A stretch of DNA of 64,000 nt, taken from NCBI GenBank assembly GCA_963799245.1, contig CAWCWN010000003.1:930001-994000 (forward strand), given 5' to 3'. The position numbers and the translations under genes are program-made. The stretch comes from CAWCWN01 sp963799245 (GTDB taxonomy: Bacteria; Chloroflexota; Ktedonobacteria; Ktedonobacterales; Ktedonobacteraceae). The number at the start of each line of letters is the position of its first letter. Position 1 is the stretch's first letter. Positions 57,629 through 64,000 of the stretch are shown in pieces. A model generated the notes under the pieces. The model was given only the letters and a program-made list of their open reading frames with translations, ran no database searches and had not been told where the DNA came from.

Positions 57629-57817
57629 TGGCTGCGGAGAGACAGCCGGCGGCGCAGCGTCAATTGAGCCGCCATCCCATGTCAGGTAGCTTAACCTGTT
57701 TAAATTGACGCTCAAATAAAATTTCCCGCAGCGGGGATTTGACCGCATGTGATACAGTAGAAACAATAGCACAGCCCGCTAATCTTAGCCAGGACCGCAC
57801 AGCGAAAGCGAGAAAGA

Positions 57818-58732
57818 GTGTCATCAACACCTATTCCTTTTGAAAAATTGACTGCCATCCACCCTAACCGCCGCATTACCCTTGAGACCGGGCCAACACC
57901 GATCTCTACACGCCTGTTAGATCTCTTTGTGCCTCTGGGCTTTGGGCAGAGAGCCCTCATCGTGGCCCCGCCACAGGCGGGCAAGACCACCATCTTACGC
58001 CAGGTCGCGGCTGCGGTTCAGAAAAACTATCCCGCGGCCAGCCTCTTTCTGTGCCTGGTAGATGAACGACCTGAAGAGGTCACGGAATGGCGCATGGAGG
58101 TGCAAGGACCGGCTGTCAAGCTATTTGCCTCGAGCTTTGACCAGGAGTTGGCCCGGCATGGACGCATCGTCGAACATGCTTTAAGCGAGGCGAAACGGCA
58201 GGTGGAGCAGGGCAAAGATGTCGTAATCCTGCTCGATTCGCTGACTCGCCTGGCCCGAGCGCACAATTTGAGCAATGAAATGTGGAGCGGGCCGCGCAAT
58301 GCGCGCGGCGGCAGCCGTACCCTCTCCGGCGGCATCGACGCTCGCGCGCTGGAGGTAGGCCGGCGCGTCTTCGGTGCCGCGCGCACCCTTGAGGAGGGCG
58401 GCAGCCTGACCATCATCGCCAGCTGCCTCGTTGAAACAGGCAGTCGCCTCGACGAGGTTGTCTACGAAGAGTTTAAGGGCACGGGCAACCTGGAGGTGCG
58501 CCTCTCGCGCGAGCTGGCCGATCGGCGTATTTTTCCGGCCATAGACCTGGCAGCCTCGAGCACGCGCCAGGAGGAACGTCTCCTCTCGCCGCCAGAACTG
58601 CGCACTATGGCGATCCTGCGGCGCAAAATGGCCGAGCAGCCGCGCCGCGAGACGACTGAACAGGTCATCCGCCTGCTTGAAAAAACCTCTTCAAATGCTC
58701 GCCTGGTTGAGGCTGTGTTGAAACAGGACTAG
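57818..58732 (+). CDS. Short Rho-type RNA-dependent ATPase without N-terminal domain
   Basis: Homologue of the C-terminal ATPase half of transcription terminator Rho, 304 residues versus ~419 in E. coli. Motifs: Walker A APPQAGKTTI (E. coli reads APPKAGKT), Walker B VVILLDSLTRLA, DERPEEVTEW, the Q-loop LSGGIDARAL and R-loop GTGNLEVRLSRELADRR that grip RNA in the central channel. The N-terminal helix bundle and OB-fold for RNA loading are absent: in the frame upstream of the GTG start there is a TAG about 50 bp before, so it is not a missed exon. Possibly a second Rho with other RNA loading, or a distinct RNA motor. No neighbour hints at its job. Confidence 0.88.
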   Translation: MSSTPIPFEKLTAIHPNRRITLETGPTPISTRLLDLFVPLGFGQRALIVAPPQAGKTTILRQVAAAVQKNYPAASLFLCLVDERPEEVTEWRMEVQGPAVKLFASSFDQELARHGRIVEHALSEAKRQVEQGKDVVILLDSLTRLARAHNLSNEMWSGPRNARGGSRTLSGGIDARALEVGRRVFGAARTLEEGGSLTIIASCLVETGSRLDEVVYEEFKGTGNLEVRLSRELADRRIFPAIDLAASSTRQEERLLSPPELRTMAILRRKMAEQPRRETTEQVIRLLEKTSSNARLVEAVLKQD

Positions 58733-58878
58733 GCTGCCTTTTCCTGGAAACGGAAGAAGCGCAGGGCAATAAGAAAGCAGATAATGAAGCTCTGCTACTT
58801 GTGATCAGCAGCTACAGCGTATATGATATACTACAGCAAATACAATCATGCCGTAAGCTACAGACAGGAGAGCAAGCT

Positions 58879-59541
58879 ATGCGCTGCCCCTATTGTGGAG
58901 GAATCAATTCGGATCGGGCCAGCTTCTGTGCCAGTTGTGGCCGGGACCTGGCTACGCCTGTCCGACAAGCTGCCGGGCGCCAACCCTCACAGCCTCCGCC
59001 ATATCAAGAACCACCGAATTACCAGCGACCGGCCCCTCCCACGCAGGCTCGTCCGGCGCCCAACCAGCGCCCGCCTGCAGCACCTCAACAACAAGGGCGT
59101 CAGGGGCCGACCCAGCCGCAGGCGCAGGTGCCGCGCGACGCACCCGCTGCGCCACCTGCGCCTGCGGCCCCCGCGCCGTTTCCACCGCGCAACTTGAATG
59201 AGCTACAAACACTTGCACAGGGCGCACTCGCTTATACAGTGGCGGAGACCACAACCAATGGCACTCGCAAAAAGATTGTGCGTATTGTATACCCCGGCTG
59301 CGTTGCCTGGCAGCAGGTAGCTACCCTCCTCAAAGCCTTGCAGGAGCAGCAGGAGGACCGCTTTGAAAGCATCGTTATCGAGGGCTATTACAGCAGGGAC
59401 GACCCTGGCTCTGCATTTACCAACGGACAATTAAGCTTCGATCGCAATGTGCGCCTGGGCAGCCAGACCCTGAACCGCTACTTGATCGAAACAGGCAACG
59501 GCTATGCCAGCGACTCTGTACGCATTGTGTTAACTGAATAG
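58879..59541 (+). CDS. Zinc-ribbon protein with disordered linker and unknown C-terminal domain
   Basis: A 220-residue protein. Zinc ribbon with CPYC and CASC (residues ~3-21), as in the kinase at window start; then a Pro/Gln/Ala-rich disordered linker (~25-100); then an unrecognised C-terminal domain (~105-220) rich in IRIVYPGCVAWQQVA-like strands and ending in SDSVRIVLTE. AGGAGA lies 7 nt before ATG 58879; a longer frame to 58801 has no support. It sits 13 bp upstream of the phosphorylase gene. Unknown function; possibly a signal adaptor. Confidence 0.7.
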   Translation: MRCPYCGGINSDRASFCASCGRDLATPVRQAAGRQPSQPPPYQEPPNYQRPAPPTQARPAPNQRPPAAPQQQGRQGPTQPQAQVPRDAPAAPPAPAAPAPFPPRNLNELQTLAQGALAYTVAETTTNGTRKKIVRIVYPGCVAWQQVATLLKALQEQQEDRFESIVIEGYYSRDDPGSAFTNGQLSFDRNVRLGSQTLNRYLIETGNGYASDSVRIVLTE

Positions 59542-59553
59542 TCAGGAAAGTGT

Positions 59554-60861
59554 ATGCAGGCAGTAGAACTTATCCGCAGGAAACGTGATGGGCACAGCCT
59601 CACGGCAGATGAGATCCGCTGGTTCATCAGCGAGTACATGCAAGATTGCATCCCGGATTACCAGATGTCGGCATGGCTGATGGCTATTTACTGGCGTCAT
59701 ATGGATGCCCAGGAAACGAGTGACCTGACCATGGCGATGACTCACTCCGGCGAACAGCTGCATGTACGCTCCGCGATCTCCCCTGTTGTGGATAAGCATA
59801 GTACGGGCGGCGTAGGCGATAAAGTCACGCTGGCGGTCGCCCCGCTGGTGGCCGCCTGTGGCGTAGCAGTAGGCAAAATGACTAGTCGCGGGCTGGGGCA
59901 TACCGGCGGGACCGTTGATAAACTTGAAGCAGTTGAGGGGTTTCGCGCGAGCTTATCACGCGTAGAGTTTATGCGCATTCTCACGGAGCACTCATTGGTC
60001 CTCGCAGGTCAATCGAATGATCTGGCTCCCGCCGATGGAAGAATGTACGCCCTGCGCGATGTCACCGCCACTATCGAGAGTATCCCTCTTATCGCTTCCA
60101 GTATCATGAGTAAAAAATTAGCCATAGGTGCCTCGCACCTGCTCCTCGACGTCAAGGTCGGCTCAGGAGCATTTATGAAAACAGTCGAGCATGCGCGGCA
60201 GCTGGCTACAGCCATGGTGGATATCGGCCGCCTGACGGGCCTGCACACGGTAGCCGCTATTACCTCGATGGATCAACCTCTGGGGCTCTCTATCGGCAAC
60301 GCCCTGGAAATGGCCGAGGCCATTGCTATCCTGCGCGGCGAAGGACCGCGAGATGTCTCGGATCTCTGCTATCATGAGGCCGCGGAACTGCTGCTTATGA
60401 CGGGTAAAGCCGGCAGCCTGGCCGAGGCAGAAAGCTATGTCGAGCATGCGGTACACTCGGGGGCGGCCGTTGCAAAGCTGGCCGAAGTTATCGCCGCGCA
60501 GGGTGGCAAGGCGCAGCAAATTGAGCGGCCCCGGCTACTACCGCAGGCGCCTGTACGTGCAATGCTCAGGGCCCCCCGCAGCGGTTACCTCGCGGGCATT
60601 CAATCCGAGCAAATGGGTCACGTCAGCATGCTACTGGGTGCAGGTCGCTTTAAAAAAGGCGACCAGATTGATCACCGTACAGGCCTGGTCTTGCAGGCCA
60701 AGGTGGGTGACTTCTGCCGCAGCGGTGAGCCATTAGTCGAGGTCCATGCACGCAGCGATGGCGAGGTGGAAGCAATTGCGCCGGCAATAATCGCATGCTA
60801 CAGCTGGAGCGATACTCCTGTCAGTGTTGGGCCGCTCATCTACGCCACCATCCGCCCATGA
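59554..60861 (+). CDS. pdp: Pyrimidine-nucleoside phosphorylase
   Basis: Phosphorolysis of uridine, deoxyuridine or thymidine to the free base and (deoxy)ribose-1-phosphate in nucleoside salvage; 435 residues. Typical N-terminal VELIRRKRDGHSLTADEI, the phosphate-binding KHSTGGVGDKVTL, GRGLGHTGGTVDKLE-like block (SRGLGHTGGT here), KKLAIGASHLLLDVKVGSGAFM (split), and the C-terminal domain. Whether it is DeoA (thymidine) or Pdp (uridine and thymidine) cannot be told; Pdp is common in Gram-positive-type bacteria. AGGAAAG precedes the ATG. Confidence 0.93.
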   Translation: MQAVELIRRKRDGHSLTADEIRWFISEYMQDCIPDYQMSAWLMAIYWRHMDAQETSDLTMAMTHSGEQLHVRSAISPVVDKHSTGGVGDKVTLAVAPLVAACGVAVGKMTSRGLGHTGGTVDKLEAVEGFRASLSRVEFMRILTEHSLVLAGQSNDLAPADGRMYALRDVTATIESIPLIASSIMSKKLAIGASHLLLDVKVGSGAFMKTVEHARQLATAMVDIGRLTGLHTVAAITSMDQPLGLSIGNALEMAEAIAILRGEGPRDVSDLCYHEAAELLLMTGKAGSLAEAESYVEHAVHSGAAVAKLAEVIAAQGGKAQQIERPRLLPQAPVRAMLRAPRSGYLAGIQSEQMGHVSMLLGAGRFKKGDQIDHRTGLVLQAKVGDFCRSGEPLVEVHARSDGEVEAIAPAIIACYSWSDTPVSVGPLIYATIRP

Positions 60862-60963
60862 TTTACTCTCCAGGGCTTGCCAGCACGCAGGTGCCCTATC
60901 TGATGCATCCCCACGTCCCTGTGATACAATAGAGGGGAGGTTAGCTAGCAATGAAGGATCTGT

Positions 60964-62139
60964 ATGCACACCTACTCCCAGGACTATCTCCCAAAATTGC
61001 AGGCATATCAATCTGAGCTATTGCAGCGCCTGGAATTACTTGTAAACATCGACTCTGGCAGCGGCCAGACAGCTGGCATTAACCAGATTATGACCTACTT
61101 GCAACAGTGGTTGAACGCTGCCGGCTTCACCGTCACCCTCCATGACGCGGGCGCTGCCGGCCGCAACCTGGTGGCACGGCGCAAGGGGGCGGGGGGCCTG
61201 CGGCTGCTACTGGTGGGACATGTTGATACGGTGTACCAGCCAGGCTCGGTGCGCGCGCAGCCTTTTGAGGTACGGGATGGCCTTGCCTATGGACCGGGGG
61301 TCATAGACATGAAATCCGGCGTCCTGATGGGTTTGTATGCGCTCTTAGCCCTGCTCGAATCTGGTTTTGAGGCATTTGGCGAGCTCATCGTTGTGTTCAA
61401 CAATGATGAAGAGGTAGGTTCTGGCGACAGCACCTCTCTCCTGCAGGCCCTGGCCCGCCAGGCTGACGTTGGCCTGGTCCTGGAGGGGTCACGTTCGCCC
61501 GAAATAATTACTCACGCTCGTAAAGGCGCCGATAGGTACACCCTGGAGGTCACTGGCATTCCGGCTCATTCAGGCGCCGAACCGTTTAAGGGACGTTCGG
61601 CAGTCATCGAGCTGGCGCATAAGATGATCGCCATTCACAATCTTAATACACTCTTTCCGGGGGTGACCTTCAACGTAACCAGAATTAGCAGCAGCGAGCT
61701 GTTCAATATCGTTCCGGACTTTGCACGCTGTTATATCTCGGTGCGCTCATTTACCGAGCAGGGACTGGATATGGCTGCAGAGGCACTGGAGAAGATCGCT
61801 GCTGTCTGCAGCGTGCCCGATACATCTGCGCGCCTGCTACGCGCGCGCGGGCGCAAACCATACCAGGGCAACGCGGAGATTCTGCGCATGGTGGAGATGG
61901 CGAAGATCGAAGGCGCGGCGCTTGGCCTCAATATCAGGCAGGAGAGCAAAGGCGGCCTCTCGGACGCGAATCTTCTGATGGAGACTGGCCTGGCGACGCT
62001 GGATAGCCTCGGACCAACAGGTGGCGGCATGCACGACCTCAAGCGCGAATACCTGCGCTTGGAGAGCATTCCCTTGCGCGGCGCTTTACTGGCAGGTTTG
62101 ATACAGCGCCTCTGCCTGTCAGAATCTACAGGTATATAA
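60964..62139 (+). CDS. M20-family metallopeptidase
   Basis: Zinc-dependent carboxypeptidase/amidohydrolase of 391 residues, M20 (CPG2/glutamate carboxypeptidase) type. First metal His in LLLVGHVDTVY, bridging Asp in GVIDMKSGV, catalytic Glu-Glu in NNDEEVGSGDS, another acid in LEGSRSP, and the last His in GGGMHDLKREY. The lid/dimer domain has VTGIPAHSGAEP. It may cleave N-acyl or peptide bonds; the substrate is unknown. The gene lies 102 bp after the phosphorylase gene, same direction. Confidence 0.92.
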   Translation: MHTYSQDYLPKLQAYQSELLQRLELLVNIDSGSGQTAGINQIMTYLQQWLNAAGFTVTLHDAGAAGRNLVARRKGAGGLRLLLVGHVDTVYQPGSVRAQPFEVRDGLAYGPGVIDMKSGVLMGLYALLALLESGFEAFGELIVVFNNDEEVGSGDSTSLLQALARQADVGLVLEGSRSPEIITHARKGADRYTLEVTGIPAHSGAEPFKGRSAVIELAHKMIAIHNLNTLFPGVTFNVTRISSSELFNIVPDFARCYISVRSFTEQGLDMAAEALEKIAAVCSVPDTSARLLRARGRKPYQGNAEILRMVEMAKIEGAALGLNIRQESKGGLSDANLLMETGLATLDSLGPTGGGMHDLKREYLRLESIPLRGALLAGLIQRLCLSESTGI

Positions 62140-62279
62140 CCGTTCTCATGGCCAGTGAATTTTTCGCGCCAATATCTTATACTATCGACTAGTTATAATA
62201 CTATATTCTGGGAAGTATTGGAGTCTGCTTCCCTCGCAGGAGTTACTATTCTATGGGATTTCATGGAAGGAGCGGTGGT

Positions 62280-64000
62280 ATGGCCGCTTATGCAGAGGAG
62301 CAAAAGAAACGTGGGCGCAAGACCGATGCCCGCACTGTCCGGCGTATCGTCCAGGCCTTTGCTCCATACAAATTTCAGGTCGCGCTGGGTCTCATCGCCA
62401 TTATCGTCACGACCGTCCTGGGCTTAATCAACCCTTTAATGATCAAATATATATTCGATGATGCAATCGGCAAAGGCAATTTAAATCTACTTATCATTTT
62501 TGTGCTTATCATGTTCATCACGCCGATAGTTACAGGTATCATCGGCGTCGGGCAGACATACCTGACCAACGTCATCGGCCAGAAGGTGATGCGCGACTTC
62601 CGCAACAGGCTCTACAGCCATTTGCAAAGCATGTCGCTGCGCTTCTTCACCTCGACGCGCACCGGTGAAATACAGTCGCGCCTCTCCAACGACGTCGGCG
62701 GCGTGCAGAACGTTGTCACCGAAACAGCCACGACCGTGGTCGCGAACCTCTCGACGGCAATCAGCACGATCCTCGTCATGCTCTTCATCAGCCCGCTGCT
62801 GACCTTAATCTCGCTCGGGCTCTTGCCGGTCTTTGTCTGGATTACCTACAAGGTCGGCAATGTGCGCCGCCTGACCAGCAAAGAGACGCAACAGAGCCTG
62901 GCCTCGCTGACCGCCATGATGCAGGAGACGCTCTCGGTCAGCGGCATCCTCCTCATCAAGACCTTTGCGCGCCAGAAATATGCCCAGCAGCAGTTCGAAG
63001 ACGAGAACCAGAGGCTGGCAAACCTTGAGGTGCGCCAGCAGATGATCGGGCGCTGGTTCTTCATGTTCATCGGCACCTTCTTTTCGGTCATGCCGGCTAT
63101 TATCTATCTCGTAGCGGGCTATATGATTATCGAGCATATTCCCGGCGCTATCTCGCTGGGAAGCATCGTCGCTTTCACCACCCTGCAGAGCAGGATTTTC
63201 TTCCCGATTGGGCAGTTGCTCAATGTGCAGGTTGAGATCCAGGGCGCGCTGGCCCTGTTCGACCGCATCTTCGAGTACCTCGACCTGCCGATCGAGATCA
63301 AAGATCGGCCAGGCGCGCTGCGGCTTGCCCCCGACAACATCGAGGGCAGCGTCACGTTCAATGACGTGTCCTTCACCTATAAGCGCGATGAAGCTGAGCT
63401 GAACGCCTTGAGTGTGCCGCTTGCTAGAGATGGCAGTGATAATGAGCATTCTCCCGGCTCACCACCCATTACGACGCCAGCAGAGACAGTCGCACGGCCC
63501 ACGCTCAGAAATATCTCTTTCGTGATCAAGCCGGGCCAGCTGGCGGCCCTGGTGGGCCCGAGTGGCGCCGGTAAGACGACCATAACATACATGGTGCCTC
63601 GCCTGTACGACGTGGATAGCGGCTCGATTGAGATCGATGGGCACAACGTCAGGGATATCGCGCTGTCATCCCTGGGTGAAATAATCGGGGTTGTCACGCA
63701 GGAGACATATCTCTTCCATGCCTCTGTGCGTGAGAATCTCCTCTATGCCCGCGCCGATGCGACTGAGAAAGAAATGATCGCCGCGGCCAAAGCAGCAGCG
63801 ATTCATGATCGCATCATGGAGCTGGATGATGGCTATGATACCATTGTGGGTGAACGAGGTTACAAGCTCTCCGGTGGAGAAAAACAGCGCATGGCGATCG
63901 CGCGCGTTATTCTTAAGAATCCGCGCATCCTCATCCTCGACGAGGCCACCAGCGCCCTGGATACGCATTCAGAGCGTTTGATCCAGGCAGCCCTGGAGCC
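62280..64000 (+). CDS. ABC exporter, fused membrane and ATPase domains (3' end outside window)
   Basis: MsbA/LmrA-type half transporter; about 573 residues are visible. After a basic N-terminus a membrane domain with six helices follows (~35-320), with QSRLSNDVGGVQNVVT (the coupling region). The ATPase part has Walker A GPSGAGKTTI, Q-loop VTQETYLF, signature LSGGEKQRMA and Walker B ILILDEATSA. Between FTYKRDE and LRNISF there is a ~37-residue Pro/Ser/Thr-rich insert, absent in most relatives. GGAAGGAG precedes ATG 62280. A D-loop is reached; the H-loop lies beyond the window. Substrate unknown. Confidence 0.93.
   Translation, partial: MAAYAEEQKKRGRKTDARTVRRIVQAFAPYKFQVALGLIAIIVTTVLGLINPLMIKYIFDDAIGKGNLNLLIIFVLIMFITPIVTGIIGVGQTYLTNVIGQKVMRDFRNRLYSHLQSMSLRFFTSTRTGEIQSRLSNDVGGVQNVVTETATTVVANLSTAISTILVMLFISPLLTLISLGLLPVFVWITYKVGNVRRLTSKETQQSLASLTAMMQETLSVSGILLIKTFARQKYAQQQFEDENQRLANLEVRQQMIGRWFFMFIGTFFSVMPAIIYLVAGYMIIEHIPGAISLGSIVAFTTLQSRIFFPIGQLLNVQVEIQGALALFDRIFEYLDLPIEIKDRPGALRLAPDNIEGSVTFNDVSFTYKRDEAELNALSVPLARDGSDNEHSPGSPPITTPAETVARPTLRNISFVIKPGQLAALVGPSGAGKTTITYMVPRLYDVDSGSIEIDGHNVRDIALSSLGEIIGVVTQETYLFHASVRENLLYARADATEKEMIAAAKAAAIHDRIMELDDGYDTIVGERGYKLSGGEKQRMAIARVILKNPRILILDEATSALDTHSERLIQAALE

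Overview
The window looks like chromosome of a filamentous, spore-forming-type Chloroflexota bacterium, most likely class Ktedonobacteria. That placement is inferred, not proven: it rests on the mix of large serine/threonine kinases with extracytoplasmic sensor domains, several helix-turn-helix/TPR regulators, a Gram-positive-style primosome, many one-component and ECF-type regulators, and moderately high GC. No 16S database search could be run. No phage, insertion sequence or CRISPR array was recognised.

Layout. 1-10 kb (all minus strand): a zinc-ribbon/Ser-Thr kinase fused to a Leu/Ile/Val-type binding protein; a three-gene two-component cluster (OmpR-type regulator, HAMP kinase, PAS kinase); methylmalonyl-CoA epimerase with a DUF402 protein; a WalJ-like metallo-hydrolase; an amidohydrolase split by one in-frame stop. 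10-15.7 kb: an rRNA operon (16S then 23S, minus strand) with promoter, RNase III-type processing stems and terminator, but no linked 5S or tRNA. 16-24 kb: a PIG-V-like mannosyltransferase, an SPFH-domain protein with a helical partner, two tandem near-identical secreted glycosidase-like proteins, mnmE, and a decayed threonine aldolase. 24-34 kb: Fur-family repressor, penicillin-binding protein, aroC, two paralogous HTH-TPR regulators bracketing moaC and a divergent sigma/anti-sigma-like pair. 34-46 kb: acyl-CoA synthetase with a repeated MPHM N-terminus, rsmI-like, mdh, tRNA-Gln, an ECF sigma factor, an AlkP-superfamily protein, a flippase and glycosyltransferase, signal peptidase. 46-54 kb: two cyclophilins, a tRNA relic, a DnaA-box cluster, then a replication operon (dnaB, DnaD-like, DnaI-like loader, zinc-knuckle protein), then clpP. 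53-64 kb: HAD hydrolase/methyltransferase pair, Ser/Thr kinase with kelch repeats, a Rho lacking its N-terminal RNA-binding domain, a zinc-ribbon protein, pyrimidine-nucleoside phosphorylase, M20 peptidase and the start of an ABC exporter.

Themes. Sensing is dominated by membrane-anchored kinases whose outer domains resemble solute-binding or kelch modules, and by HTH-TPR regulators. Replication initiation genes sit behind a dense DnaA-box/operator region. Many transcription units end in long, perfect inverted repeats directly at or overlapping the stop codon. The strongest leads for new biology are the N-terminally trimmed Rho, the DnaA-box/palindrome region in front of the primosome operon, the sigma/zinc-anti-sigma-like pair between two HTH-TPR regulators, and the MPHM repeat start region of the acyl-CoA synthetase.
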